64,000 nt of DNA from Kineosporia babensis (GTDB lineage Bacteria > Actinomycetota > Actinomycetes > Actinomycetales > Kineosporiaceae), in NCBI RefSeq assembly GCF_021129305.1, contig NZ_JAJOMB010000010.1, forward strand, positions 124,001 through 188,000, in the 5' to 3' direction. The notes under the pieces were generated by a model. It did no database searches and was not told the DNA's origin. It saw only the letters and a list, made by a program, of their open reading frames with translations. Each line of letters opens with the position of its first letter. Position 1 is the first letter of the stretch. This document shows, one piece after another, positions 9,007-17,013 of this stretch. Made by a program: the position numbers and the translations under genes.

Positions 9007-9753
9007 TCAGAGCCGTCCGGCCTGGATGATCCGCTTCAGGAACTGCTGGGTGCGCTCCTCGGTCGGCTCGCCCAGCACCTGCTCCGGGGCACCGCGTTCC
9101 AGCACCCGGCCGCCGTCCAGGAAGCACACCTCGTCGGCCACCTGCCGGGCGAAACCCATCTCGTGCGTGGCCACCAGCATGGTCATGCCCTCGGACTTCA
9201 GGTCCCGCAGCATCGCCAGCACCTCGCCGACCAGCTCTGGGTCCAGAGCCGAGGTGACCTCGTCGAACAGCATCAGCACGGGGTCGTTGACCAGCGACCG
9301 GGCGATCGCCACACGCTGCTGCTGACCGCCCGAGAGGTGATCGGGGTAGGCGTCGGCGCGGTGCTTCAGGCCGACCCGCTCCAGCATCGCCAGGGCGCGC
9401 TCACGGGCCACCTCGGCCGGCACCTTGTGCACCTTGCGCGGGGCCAGCGTGATGTTGTCCAGCACGCTCAGGTGCGGGAACAGGTTGAACGACTGGAACA
9501 CGATGCCGATCCGCGAACGCACCTGGTCGGCGTCGGCCCGCGGGTCGGTGATCTCCCTGCCCTCCAGCTCGATCACCCCGTCGTCGACCGTCTCCAGCAG
9601 ATCGAGGCAGCGCAGCAGGGTGGACTTGCCCGAGCCGGACGCCCCGATCAGCACCACCACGTCGTGCTCGGCCACGTCCAGGCTCAGATCCCGCAGCACC
9701 ACGCTGGAGCCGTAGGTCTTGCGCAGGTTCTGGATGCTGAGCAGCGGGCTCAC
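9007..9753 (-). CDS. polar amino-acid ABC transporter ATP-binding protein
   Basis: 248-aa ATPase of a GlnQ/GltL-type importer. The Walker A GASGSGKST, the signature LSGGQQQRVAIAR, the Walker B VLMLFDEVTSALDPE and the H-loop ATHEMGFAR are all intact. EMGFAR after the switch histidine is typical of polar amino-acid importers. It overlaps the permease gene by 4 bases. It is the last gene of a binding protein, permease, ATPase operon that ends at the 24-bp-stem hairpin. Confidence 0.95.
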   Translation of the reverse strand: MSPLLSIQNLRKTYGSSVVLRDLSLDVAEHDVVVLIGASGSGKSTLLRCLDLLETVDDGVIELEGREITDPRADADQVRSRIGIVFQSFNLFPHLSVLDNITLAPRKVHKVPAEVARERALAMLERVGLKHRADAYPDHLSGGQQQRVAIARSLVNDPVLMLFDEVTSALDPELVGEVLAMLRDLKSEGMTMLVATHEMGFARQVADEVCFLDGGRVLERGAPEQVLGEPTEERTQQFLKRIIQAGRL

Positions 9754-10604
9754 AGGTGGCCTCCGCCGGGGACGGCCCCGTACTTGCGCGAGACCCGGTC
9801 GGTGATCCGGGTCAGCGGGATGGTCAGGAGCAGGAAGAGGACGCCGGCCACCACGTACGGGGTGAAGTTGAAGCTGGTCGCGGTCTCGATCTGGGCGGCC
9901 CGGACGGCGTCGATGGCCGCGCCGAGCACCGAGATCAGGCCGGAGTCCTTGGTCAGCGAGGCCAGGTCGTTCAGCAGCGGCGGCACCACCCGGCGCACGG
10001 CCTGGGGCAGCACCACGTAGCGCATGCTCTGTGGTCCGCTCAGGCCCAGCGAGCGCGCGGCGGCCCGCTGGCTGGGGTGCACCGACTCGATGCCTGCCCG
10101 GAACACCTCGGTGACGTAGGCGGAGTAGGTCAGCACCAGGGCGATGCAGCCCAGCACGATCGGGTCGGTGGGCACCCCGGTCAGGTTCAGCGCGGGTACG
10201 CCGAAGCCGACCAGCAGCAGCACCAGGATCAGCGGCAGACCGCGAAAGACGTCCACGTAGACCGTGGCGAGCGCCCGCAGGGGCCAGAACACCGGGCCCC
10301 TGAGCGTTTTCAGCATGGCCATGACCAGGCCGACCACGAGGACGCAGACGGCGCTGACCAGGAACACCTGGACGTTGATCCAGAAGCCCTCGAGCACCGC
10401 CGGGAACGACTCGACGGCCTTGTCCCAGCTGAAGAACGTCTCGCGGGTGCGTTCCCAGCCGGGTGCGCTGAGAACTGCGGCGATCAGCGCACCACCCACG
10501 ACCAGGGTGCTGAGTACCGCGATCAGCAGCGACTGCAGGCTCTGCCGACGGCGGTAGGCGTCTCGTTCCTGCTGGCGTGCGGAAGGGACCCAGGTGTCAC
10601 TCAC
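9750..10604 (-). CDS. polar amino-acid ABC transporter permease
   Basis: 284-aa inner-membrane permease of the HisM/GlnP type. After a short cytoplasmic N-terminus comes a first hydrophobic segment, then WINVQVFLVSAV and the EAA-like loop EVFRAGIESVHPSQRAAARSLGLS that contacts the ATPase. The start is the GTG at 10604, which overlaps the binding-protein stop by 4 bases (GTGA). The frame stays open to 11177, but that upstream part is an Arg/Gly-rich shadow of the binding-protein gene. A single permease gene suggests a homodimer. Confidence 0.92.
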   Translation of the reverse strand: MSDTWVPSARQQERDAYRRRQSLQSLLIAVLSTLVVGGALIAAVLSAPGWERTRETFFSWDKAVESFPAVLEGFWINVQVFLVSAVCVLVVGLVMAMLKTLRGPVFWPLRALATVYVDVFRGLPLILVLLLVGFGVPALNLTGVPTDPIVLGCIALVLTYSAYVTEVFRAGIESVHPSQRAAARSLGLSGPQSMRYVVLPQAVRRVVPPLLNDLASLTKDSGLISVLGAAIDAVRAAQIETATSFNFTPYVVAGVLFLLLTIPLTRITDRVSRKYGAVPGGGHL

Positions 10605-11473
10605 TTGAGTTCGGGGGCGCCGGCGGCGTCGGTCAGCCACTCGGTCTCGAGCTTGTCCAGGGTGCCGTCGGCCCGCAGCGCGTCCACCGCGCCGCTCACG
10701 CAGCTGGTCAGCGAGCTGTCCTTGGCCAGCAGCAGGCCGAACTGCTCGGTGGCGGTACCGGCGGCCGGGAGCTGACCGATCACGGAACCGCCGTCGAGCT
10801 CGGCCGAGGCCAGGTACAGGGCGGTCGGCAGGTCCACCACCAGGGCGTCCACCTGGCCGTTGTTCAGCGCCAGCTTGGCCTTGTCGTTGTCGTCGAAGAC
10901 GGCCGGCTGCTGGGACGGCTGGATCTGGTCCTCGATCGCCTGGTAGCTGGTGGTGCCCACCTGGGCGCCGAGCTTTACGTCCTTGAGGTCGGCCAGCGAG
11001 GTGGCGCCGGCGGCCTTGCTGCCCTTGATCGTCACGACCGCCTGGGCGACGTCGTAGTAGCCGCTGGAGAAGTCCACGGCCTGCTTGCGCTCGTCGGTGA
11101 TCGAGAACTGGTTGATGTCGAAGTCGAAGGTCTTCCGGCCGGGCTGCACGGCCGCGTTGAAACCGACCGTGGCCCACTTGACCTGGTCCTTGGTGTAGCC
11201 GAGCTGCTCGGCCACGGCGTAGGCCACGGCCGACTCGAAGCCCTTGCCGTTGGTCGGGTCGTTGTCCTCGAACCAGGGCGTGTAGGCCGGGGTGTCGGTG
11301 CCCACGGTCAGCGTGTTCGCGGCCAGGGTGTCCAGGTCGGCGGGGGCGCAGGCGGCGGCCTCGGACGGCGTTGCGGAGTTGCCGGCCGCACCGTCGGAGT
11401 CGGCGGGCGCACAGGCGGCGACGGCCAGCAGGGCGATGAGGGCTGAGCCTGCGGCAGGCAGTCGGCGGGACAT
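10601..11473 (-). CDS. amino-acid ABC transporter substrate-binding lipoprotein
   Basis: 290-aa extracellular binding protein of the SBP family 3. It has a lipoprotein signal with lipobox VAAC (Cys21), then TVGTDTPAYTPWFEDND, the glutamine-binding-protein-like N-lobe start. The FDFDINQFSITDERKQAVDFS hinge region is typical of polar amino-acid binders. Four Asp/Ala-rich residues after the cysteine form a flexible tether. A GGAG ribosome site sits before the ATG. It is first in the three-gene operon; the exact substrate (glutamine, glutamate, cystine or arginine) is not readable. Confidence 0.92.
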   Translation of the reverse strand: MSRRLPAAGSALIALLAVAACAPADSDGAAGNSATPSEAAACAPADLDTLAANTLTVGTDTPAYTPWFEDNDPTNGKGFESAVAYAVAEQLGYTKDQVKWATVGFNAAVQPGRKTFDFDINQFSITDERKQAVDFSSGYYDVAQAVVTIKGSKAAGATSLADLKDVKLGAQVGTTSYQAIEDQIQPSQQPAVFDDNDKAKLALNNGQVDALVVDLPTALYLASAELDGGSVIGQLPAAGTATEQFGLLLAKDSSLTSCVSGAVDALRADGTLDKLETEWLTDAAGAPELK

Positions 11474-11600
11474 GAATACTCCAAGGTCAGCGCGTGGTTG
11501 CGGCGATCGAGTCTAGCTCTGCACGATCTGCTGCCAGCACGCGCTTCACGCCTGCGGCCCCTGGGTGATCCGATCGTGACCAGGAGTTTCACCGCGGTCC

Positions 11601-12374
11601 TCAGAACAGTTCGTCCAGCAGGCCGTGAAAGGCCATCCGGGTCTGGTCGGGCGTAGCGATCCCGTAGCGCTCCAGAAACCTGGTGCGCGCCTGCGGGCCG
11701 AACTCGCCGAGCGCGTTCCCGGCGATCGCGAGGTCCTGGTAGCGGTCGGCGACCCCCAGCTTGCCCACGTCGAGGACCCCGGTGACCACACCGTCCTCGA
11801 TCAGCAGGTTCTTCAGTGAGAAGTCGCCGTGGGTCACCACTGGTTCGGTGGTGAGTGGGAGCAGGCCGGTGAGTTCCTGCCAGACCTGCTCGGCGCTCCA
11901 GCCCTGGCGCTCGTCGTCGAAGTCGCTGAGGTCGACCCGGCCGGCGTCGATGTTGGCCCGGGCCTGGCGCAGGCGGAAGGGGTGGCCGGCGTTGAAGGGG
12001 CAGGTTTCGGTGTCGAGGCGGTGCAGGCGGCGCAGGAAGTCGGCCAGCGCGTCCACCACTGCGTCTGGGGCCTTTGCGGCCTGTAGCTCCTGGTCGGCGG
12101 TCCGGCCGGGCAAGGCGGTGGTGAGCAGCCAGGCTTCTTCACCGCTGCGGACGAACTGCACCACCTCGGGCACCGGCAGACCGGACGGGCGCAGCCAGTT
12201 CAGCCGGGCCAGTTCGTCGGTGACCTCGTCGGCGGCCACCCCCTTGGCGTACTTCAGGAAGAGGTCCTGGTGATCACCGTGCAGTCGGTGGACGGTGCTG
12301 CCGGACTTCCCGATCGTGTCGCGTTCCCAGCGGTAACCGTGGATCAGGGCGGCCAGCGGCTCGGGCAGGTTCAT
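11601..12374 (-). CDS. APH(3')-like aminoglycoside phosphotransferase
   Basis: 257-aa small-molecule kinase. The APH catalytic loop is intact: His182-Gly183-Asp184 with Asn189, followed by the metal-binding segment ending at Asp202 and the APH(3')-like KLGVADRYQDLAIA. The ATP lysine is likely Lys41 (LFLKYAKG). The C-terminus (GLLDELF) matches the short helix end of kanamycin kinases. Length fits the class. Whether it phosphorylates an aminoglycoside or an endogenous substrate is unknown; it has the same base composition as its neighbours, so recent transfer is not evident. Confidence 0.87.
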   Translation of the reverse strand: MNLPEPLAALIHGYRWERDTIGKSGSTVHRLHGDHQDLFLKYAKGVAADEVTDELARLNWLRPSGLPVPEVVQFVRSGEEAWLLTTALPGRTADQELQAAKAPDAVVDALADFLRRLHRLDTETCPFNAGHPFRLRQARANIDAGRVDLSDFDDERQGWSAEQVWQELTGLLPLTTEPVVTHGDFSLKNLLIEDGVVTGVLDVGKLGVADRYQDLAIAGNALGEFGPQARTRFLERYGIATPDQTRMAFHGLLDELF

Positions 12375-12476
12375 CGGGAGATGCTAAGCCGGGTTCTGGA
12401 ATGTGCAGCGGTCTCCCGGGAACCGGTTCCTGCTCCGGCCCAGCCACCCAACCTCGGTGACCGTTACCGCTGCGGT

Positions 12477-12503
12477 GCGCACACCGTCCTCCATTTTCTC
12501 TGC
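12477..12503. repeat. 27-base intergenic motif, copy 1 of 2
   Basis: Starts GCGCACACCGTCC and continues to TCTGC. The stretch at 21433-21459 matches it at all but three positions. Both copies lie in non-coding DNA and both are within 100 bases of a CCCAGGTG word. Function unknown. Confidence 0.55.
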
Positions 12504-12545
12504 AGCCCTTGGCGTTGCGAGCTCTCCGGCAGGAAACCAAAACGC

Positions 12546-12585
12546 GTACACCTGGGTCACCCGGTACCGGGTGACCCAGGTGTAC
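12546..12585. repeat. perfect 40-bp palindrome
   Basis: Left arm GTACACCTGGGTCACCCGGT and its exact reverse complement meet with no loop, centred between 12565 and 12566. The outer part of the right arm (CCAGGTGTACAC, 12576-12587) recurs at 49390-49401, and reversed at 49034-49045. It may be a cruciform-forming repeat element or a dimeric regulator site. It is too long and loop-free for a typical terminator. Confidence 0.75.
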
Positions 12586-12716
12586 ACACTTCGCCTGTCC
12601 TTCTGGGCCGGCACACCCGACCGCCGGTCGCTCCGAAAAGCGGCTTGCGTTGAATCAACGCCACGCACCACCGGTCCGGGCGGGCACGTCGAGCGATTTG
12701 CGGACATGCTGGGGCG

Positions 12717-13028
12717 ATGGCTGAGGTGCGGGAGAACCAGGACGAGAACCGTTTCGAGATCTGGGTGGACGGTGAACTGGCCGGTTTCACTCAGCATCGA
12801 GGGATCGGTGCGGTGGTGAGCCTGGTGCACACCGAGATCGGCGATCGCTTCGGTGGGCAGGGACTGGCCACCCAGCTGATCGGCCGGACCCTTGATCTCC
12901 TGCGCGAACGGGACGCCCAGGTCCTGCCGTTCTGCCCGTTCGTCAAGGCCTACATCGACAAGCACCCCGACTACCTCGGGCTGGTTCCTGCCGATCGCCG
13001 CCGGACTTTCGGATTGCCCGCGGAGTGA
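12717..13028 (+). CDS. small GNAT-like (NATD1/YjdJ-type) acetyltransferase
   Basis: 103-aa protein of the minimal GNAT group. The pattern NRFEIWVDGELAGFTQHR, then VSLVHTEIGDRFGGQGLATQLI with the acyl-CoA turn, then LPFCPFVKAYIDKHPDYLGLV is diagnostic for this family, which lacks the full GNAT N-terminal part. The conserved CPF..YI.KHP..L end is complete. Substrate is unknown. It lies 49 bases upstream of nuoA on the same strand and could be co-transcribed with the nuoABCH run. Confidence 0.87.
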   Translation: MAEVRENQDENRFEIWVDGELAGFTQHRGIGAVVSLVHTEIGDRFGGQGLATQLIGRTLDLLRERDAQVLPFCPFVKAYIDKHPDYLGLVPADRRRTFGLPAE

Positions 13029-13077
13029 CGCATTTGCAGCCCGATTCTGTCGGACCCCCTCGGTAGAGTCCTTTCCC

Positions 13078-13440
13078 ATGGAGGGCCTGGAGAACTACCT
13101 GGTCGTCGCGGCTGTGATCACCGCCGGGGTGCTGCTGTTCGCCGGGGGCATGGGGGCGGCTCGCGCGCTGCGCCCCCGGGTGCCCTCGGCCGAGAAGGTG
13201 CTCACCTACGAGAGCGGTGTGGATCCGGTCGGGCACGGCTGGGCGCAGAGCCAGATCCGCTACTACCTCTACGCCTTTCTCTACCTGATCTTCGCGGTGG
13301 ATGCGGTGTACCTGTTTCCCTGGGTCACCGTGGTCGCGCAGCTGGGCTGGGCCACCATCGCCGAAATGGGCGTGTTCATCGGCATCATCGCGGTCGGCCT
13401 GATCCATGCCATCCGGCGCGGGGTGCTGCGATGGACCTGA
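13078..13440 (+). CDS. nuoA: NADH-quinone oxidoreductase subunit A (second nuo set)
   Basis: 120-aa three-helix Complex I membrane subunit. The ATG at 13078 is chosen because the conserved part ([14 protein letters not shown]) begins right after it; the frame is open further upstream but without similarity. The hallmark [15 protein letters not shown] loop carries the family cysteine position as Ser/Gly, a departure from the usual ECG motif seen as ECG in the other copy (43821-44180). The loop is followed by [24 protein letters not shown]. It overlaps nuoB by 10 bases. Confidence 0.92.
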   Translation: MEGLENYLVVAAVITAGVLLFAGGMGAARALRPRVPSAEKVLTYESGVDPVGHGWAQSQIRYYLYAFLYLIFAVDAVYLFPWVTVVAQLGWATIAEMGVFIGIIAVGLIHAIRRGVLRWT

Positions 13441-14054
13441 CCCGGCCCGGCCTCGGCAGCCGCGCGATCACCCCGAAGACCGATCTGCCCATGCCCGTGC
13501 TGCGGGCCGAGCCCGAGGGCGCGCTGGGTACTCTGGGCACGGTGGCGCCGCACCCGTTGCGGCTGGTGCTGAACTGGGGCCGGCGCTATTCGCTGTGGGT
13601 CTTCAACTTCGGTCTGGCCTGCTGCGCCATCGAATTCATCGCCGCCAGCATGGCCCGGCACGACTTCATCCGGCTGGGCGTGATCCCGTTCGCCAACGGC
13701 CCCCGCCAGGCCGATCTGATGGTGGTCTCCGGCACCGTCACCGACAAGATGGCCCCGGCCGTGCGCCGGCTGTGGGAGCAGATGCCCGAGCCGAAGTACG
13801 CCATCTCGTTCGGCGCCTGCTCCAATTCCGGCGGCCCGTACTGGGATTCGTACTGCGTCACCAAGGGGGTCGACCAGATCATCCCGGTCGACGTCTACGT
13901 GCCCGGCTGCCCGCCCCGGCCGGAGGCGCTGCTCCAGGGCATCGTGAAGCTGCAGGAGAAGATCGCCGCCGAGAACCTCGGCCGCCGCTACGGTGCCCGC
14001 CGGCGCGGTGCCGCCTCACTGAATCGAGGCCTGGTAGAAGGCGGTTCGGCATGA
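13431..14054 (+). CDS. nuoB: NADH-quinone oxidoreductase subunit B, N2 cluster (second nuo set)
   Basis: 207-aa subunit that binds the terminal [4Fe-4S] cluster N2. All four ligands are present: Cys64-Cys65 (GLACCAIEF), Cys130 ([10 protein letters not shown]) and Cys160 (VPGCPPRPE). The protein has a longer N-terminus than the 184-aa copy at 43235-43789 and a short basic C-terminal tail. Overlaps at both ends show translational coupling with nuoA and nuoC. N2 normally sits between NuoB and NuoD; no NuoD partner is encoded in this set. Confidence 0.95.
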   Translation: MDLTRPGLGSRAITPKTDLPMPVLRAEPEGALGTLGTVAPHPLRLVLNWGRRYSLWVFNFGLACCAIEFIAASMARHDFIRLGVIPFANGPRQADLMVVSGTVTDKMAPAVRRLWEQMPEPKYAISFGACSNSGGPYWDSYCVTKGVDQIIPVDVYVPGCPPRPEALLQGIVKLQEKIAAENLGRRYGARRRGAASLNRGLVEGGSA

Positions 14055-14860
14055 GCGCGCCGGATGCCAGGCCTCACGGCACCCGGGATGCGAACCAGCT
14101 CATGGCCTGGTTCTCCGCCGCTCTGCTCGAGGCCGGCGTGGAAGACGCGACGGGCCGGCCAAGCGGTAACCAGCCGAACGGAGACTCGAGCGAGGCGGCC
14201 GCGCCACTCCTCCAGGTGAGCGCCGATGCCGCGGGTACGCCGGTCGTCGACGTACCCGCCGCCGGTTGGGTCGCCGCCGCCACCTGCGCCCGCGACCAGC
14301 TGGGCCTGGACTTCCTGGACTGGCTCTCCGCGGTGGACGAGCCCGAGGGTGACCCGCCCGGTCTCGACGTCGTGCTGCACCTGGCCGCCACCGACTCGTT
14401 CGCCACGCCGGATCGCAGCGTGCGTCGCATCCTGCTGCGCACCCGCGTGGCCAACACCGCGCTCAGCCTTCCCAGCCTCACCGCGCTCTGGCCCGGTGTC
14501 GCCTGGCACGAACGCGAGACCTTCGAGATGTTCGGCCTCACCTTCACCGGCTTCGACGACGCAACCGCCGCCGGCCTGCGCCCTCTCCTGCTGCCGGACG
14601 GTTTTGAGGGCACGCCCCTGCGCAAGTCCTTCGTCCTGGCTGCCCGCGCCGCCAAAGCCTGGCCCGGCGCCAAGGATCCGGGTGATTCCGGCGCCAAACC
14701 GGCCCGCCGCAAGAACCTGCCGCCCGGAGTGCCCGACGCCTCGTGGGGGCCGCACGAGCCCGGCGCTCACTCGGGTGAGGAGGCTGCTCAGCCACGTCCC
14801 GCATCAGCAGCAGGTAAGCCGGCCACCTCGTCCTCCGATTCACCGGAGGGCCAGGCATGA
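14051..14860 (+). CDS. nuoC: NADH-quinone oxidoreductase subunit C (second nuo set)
   Basis: 269-aa peripheral-arm subunit. The NuoC signature is [18 protein letters not shown], and [20 protein letters not shown] follows, a stretch I associate with the actinobacterial second-set NuoC. About 60 residues of Pro/Ser/Glu-rich tail end the protein. The ATG at 14051 overlaps nuoB by 4 bases; the frame is open upstream only as a shadow of nuoB. It is not fused to NuoD, so a NuoD function must come from elsewhere or be absent. Confidence 0.9.
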   Translation: MSAPDARPHGTRDANQLMAWFSAALLEAGVEDATGRPSGNQPNGDSSEAAAPLLQVSADAAGTPVVDVPAAGWVAAATCARDQLGLDFLDWLSAVDEPEGDPPGLDVVLHLAATDSFATPDRSVRRILLRTRVANTALSLPSLTALWPGVAWHERETFEMFGLTFTGFDDATAAGLRPLLLPDGFEGTPLRKSFVLAARAAKAWPGAKDPGDSGAKPARRKNLPPGVPDASWGPHEPGAHSGEEAAQPRPASAAGKPATSSSDSPEGQA

Positions 14861-15828
14861 GTGTCGATGCCGCGCTGCTGGCCGAGATCGTTCTGCGGGC
14901 GGTCTGTGTGCTGGCCGCCTTTCTCACCCTGCCGCTCCTCGTGGGGCAGACCGAGCACAAGGTCATGGCGCACATGCAGGGGCGACTGGGGCCGATGTAC
15001 GCGGGCGGGTTCCACGGTTGGGCCCAGTTGGTGGCCGACGGTGTGAAGTTCCTGCAGAAGGAGGACATCGTTCCGGCCCGGGCCGACGCCCAGGTCTTCC
15101 GGCTGGCGCCGGCGGTGGCTCTGGTTCCTTACCTCGTCGCCCTGGCCGTGATCCCTCTGAGCCCGGACTGGGTGGCTGCCGACGTCGACGCCGGGCTGCT
15201 CTTCGTGCTGGCTGCCAGCGCGGTGGCGGTGCTCGGCACGCTGATGGCCGGCTGGTCCAGCGCCAACAAGTACGCCCTGCTCGGCTCGATGCGGGCGGCG
15301 GCGCAGTTGCTGGCCTACGAGCTTCCGCTGGTTCTGGCGGCGGCCAGTGTGGCGATGGCGGCGGGCACGCTCTCGCTCACCGGGATCGGCGAGGCCTGGC
15401 AGTGGTGGTGGCTGGTCTGGCAGTTCCCGGCCCTGGTGGTGTTCGTGGTGGCCGGGCTGGCCGAGGTGCAGCGGCCGCCGTTCGACATGCCGATCGCCGA
15501 GTCCGAGCTGGTGGCCGGGCCTTACACGGAGTACACCGGGCTGCGGTTCGCCCTGTTCCTGCTCAGCGAGTACGCGGGCGTGGTGGTGCTGTCCGCGCTG
15601 ACCGCGGTGCTGTTCCTCGGGGCCTGGCAGGGCCCGTTCGCCGAGGTGCTGGGCCCGGTCTGGACGTTGTTGAAGACCGGGCTGGTGGCGGTGCTGGTGA
15701 TCTGGCTGCGGGTGGCCTGGCCGCGGCTGCGGGAGGACCAGTTGCAGCGGCTGGCCTGGGCCGGGCTGGTGCCGATCGCGCTGGCTCAGCTGGCCCTCAC
15801 CGCGGTGGTGGTCGTGCTGCAAACCTGA
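14857..15828 (+). CDS. nuoH: NADH-quinone oxidoreductase subunit H (second nuo set)
   Basis: 323-aa membrane subunit that builds the quinone chamber. Conserved pieces are the AHMQGRLGPMYAGG loop, ADGVKFLQKEDIVP, and the acidic loop LAEVQRPPFDMPIAESELVAGPYTEYTGLRFALFLLSEY, which lines the quinone path. It overlaps nuoC by 4 bases and is the last gene of nuoABCH. The converging LysR gene ends 6 bases later, so there is no room for a separate terminator. The other copy is 448 aa because of a long C-terminal tail missing here. Confidence 0.95.
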   Translation: MSVDAALLAEIVLRAVCVLAAFLTLPLLVGQTEHKVMAHMQGRLGPMYAGGFHGWAQLVADGVKFLQKEDIVPARADAQVFRLAPAVALVPYLVALAVIPLSPDWVAADVDAGLLFVLAASAVAVLGTLMAGWSSANKYALLGSMRAAAQLLAYELPLVLAAASVAMAAGTLSLTGIGEAWQWWWLVWQFPALVVFVVAGLAEVQRPPFDMPIAESELVAGPYTEYTGLRFALFLLSEYAGVVVLSALTAVLFLGAWQGPFAEVLGPVWTLLKTGLVAVLVIWLRVAWPRLREDQLQRLAWAGLVPIALAQLALTAVVVVLQT

Positions 15829-15834
15829 GCAGCT

Positions 15835-16773
15835 TCAGCGCTGGGCGCGGCCCCGGACGGCGATGGTCAGCAGGTCGGAGGCCGGGCCCCGCGGCGAGCT
15901 GCCCAGCGGCCAGACCGCCAGCAACCGCCGGTCCAGGGCCAGGCCGGTCACCGGAACCGTCCGCAGCCGGCCCGAGGCCACGTCGTCGGCCACGGCCAGG
16001 CTGCTCAGCACCGCAGGCCCGGCCCCGGCCAGCACCGCCCCGCGCACCGCAGCCGTGCCGGACAGCTCCAGCAAGGGCTCAGCCTGCTCGTACCCGTGCC
16101 CCAAAGTCACCGCCAAGGCCACCTCCAGGGCCCGGCGCGTCCCCGACCCGGCCTCTCGGGAGACCAGCGCAGTGCGGGCCAGCTCCGCCGCCTCGATCGG
16201 CTTACGCCGCCGCGACCAGGCATGATCGGCCGGCACCACCAGCACCAGCGCATCCGTGCCGATCTCCCGCCAGGCCAGGTCGTCCGGGGCCGAAGGACCC
16301 TCGACGAACCCCAGACCGGCCCGGCCGTCCCGCACCCGCTCGGCGACCTCTTCCGAGTTCGTGGCCGTCAACTGGACAGACAACTCGTCCCCCCGCTGTT
16401 CCACCTGGTGCCGCAGGGTGACCAGCCAGCGCGGCATCAGGTACTCGGCCACGGTCAGGCTCGCCGCCACTCGCAGCCGGGCGTGCCGCTCGGCGCGCAG
16501 GGCGGACACGCTGGCCTCCAGCCCCGCCGCGAGGTCGGTGAGTTGCCCGGCCCAGTCCGCCACCAGCGCCCCGGCCGTGGTCAGGCTGGAACCCTGACGG
16601 CTGCGCCGCAGCACTTGAACGCCGAGAGTGCCCTCCAGCCGCCGGATCCGCTCACTGGCCGCCTGCTGGCTGATCCCGTGTTCCCGGGCCGCCCCACCCA
16701 GGCTTCCGGTGCGTGCCACCGACAGCAGCAGGTCGAGCGCGGCCAACTCGGGCACGCGCGGGGACAAGGGCAT
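15835..16773 (-). CDS. LysR-family transcriptional regulator
   Basis: 312 aa from the ATG at 16773. The winged helix is at the N-terminus: LSVARTGSLGGAAREHGISQQAASERIRRLEGTLG, typical LysR. The effector domain contains an AEYLMPRWLVTLR hinge and the conserved pattern of periplasmic-binding folds. A TTG at 16803 would give 322 aa, but the dyad at 16792-16812 would then lie inside the gene, so 16773 is preferred. The gene diverges from korAB and converges on nuoH. Control of korAB is the natural guess from placement. Confidence 0.88.
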   Translation of the reverse strand: MPLSPRVPELAALDLLLSVARTGSLGGAAREHGISQQAASERIRRLEGTLGVQVLRRSRQGSSLTTAGALVADWAGQLTDLAAGLEASVSALRAERHARLRVAASLTVAEYLMPRWLVTLRHQVEQRGDELSVQLTATNSEEVAERVRDGRAGLGFVEGPSAPDDLAWREIGTDALVLVVPADHAWSRRRKPIEAAELARTALVSREAGSGTRRALEVALAVTLGHGYEQAEPLLELSGTAAVRGAVLAGAGPAVLSSLAVADDVASGRLRTVPVTGLALDRRLLAVWPLGSSPRGPASDLLTIAVRGRAQR

Positions 16774-16791
16774 GAGGAGGAGGCTAGCGGC

Positions 16792-16812
16792 GTCACAAGA
16801 CAAAGTTGTGAC
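16792..16812. promoter_or_regulatory. candidate LysR autoregulatory dyad
   Basis: GTCACAA, 7 bases, TTGTGAC: exact 7-base arms with T-N11-A character, located 19 bases upstream of the preferred lysR start. LysR proteins often bind such interrupted dyads near their own promoter. Only the dyad is seen; binding is inferred. Confidence 0.5.
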
Positions 16813-16889
16813 AACACAGGACCGGAGGAACTACCCGGCCGCCCCGGTCTGTTGCAGTGTTGGTCGGCGTGCGCCATTAGCAGATGAAC

Positions 16890-16913
16890 GCTACTTAGGG
16901 GAACCTAAGTAGC
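16890..16913. promoter_or_regulatory. 10-bp inverted repeat in the lysR-korA divergent region
   Basis: GCTACTTAGG and CCTAAGTAGC are exact reverse complements around a GGAA loop, in AT-richer DNA about 100 bases upstream of korA. It may be an operator for the divergent regulator or a leader hairpin. An iron-box reading was considered and dropped because the half-site spacing is too short. Confidence 0.5.
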
Positions 16914-17013
16914 ATGCGAACCAGGCCACAGCGAGACACTGAGATGCAGGCGCCCGCACAACAGTGACGAATGTCGCGCGAGCGGACACGGCCAGGCGGA
17001 CTGAGGAGACTTC

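Larger units (their letters stand above)
12375..12716. other. gene-free divergent intergenic stretch with palindromes
   Basis: 342 bases between the APH gene (-) and a NATD1-like gene (+). It must hold both promoters. It also contains a 27-base motif shared with 21433-21459 and a perfect 40-base palindrome at 12546-12585. Open frames crossing it have no domain-like pattern. The stretch looks like a landing place of small mobile or structural repeats more than a simple promoter region. Confidence 0.6.

Noticed and set aside
12384-13079. 231-codon minus-strand frame through the palindrome region
   Set aside because: It runs antisense to the NATD1-like gene and through repeats; no family pattern.
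16890-16913. Iron-box (DtxR/IdeR type) reading of TTAGG...CCTAA
   Set aside because: Half-sites are 4 bases apart, whereas the known 19-base box needs about 9; not a match.
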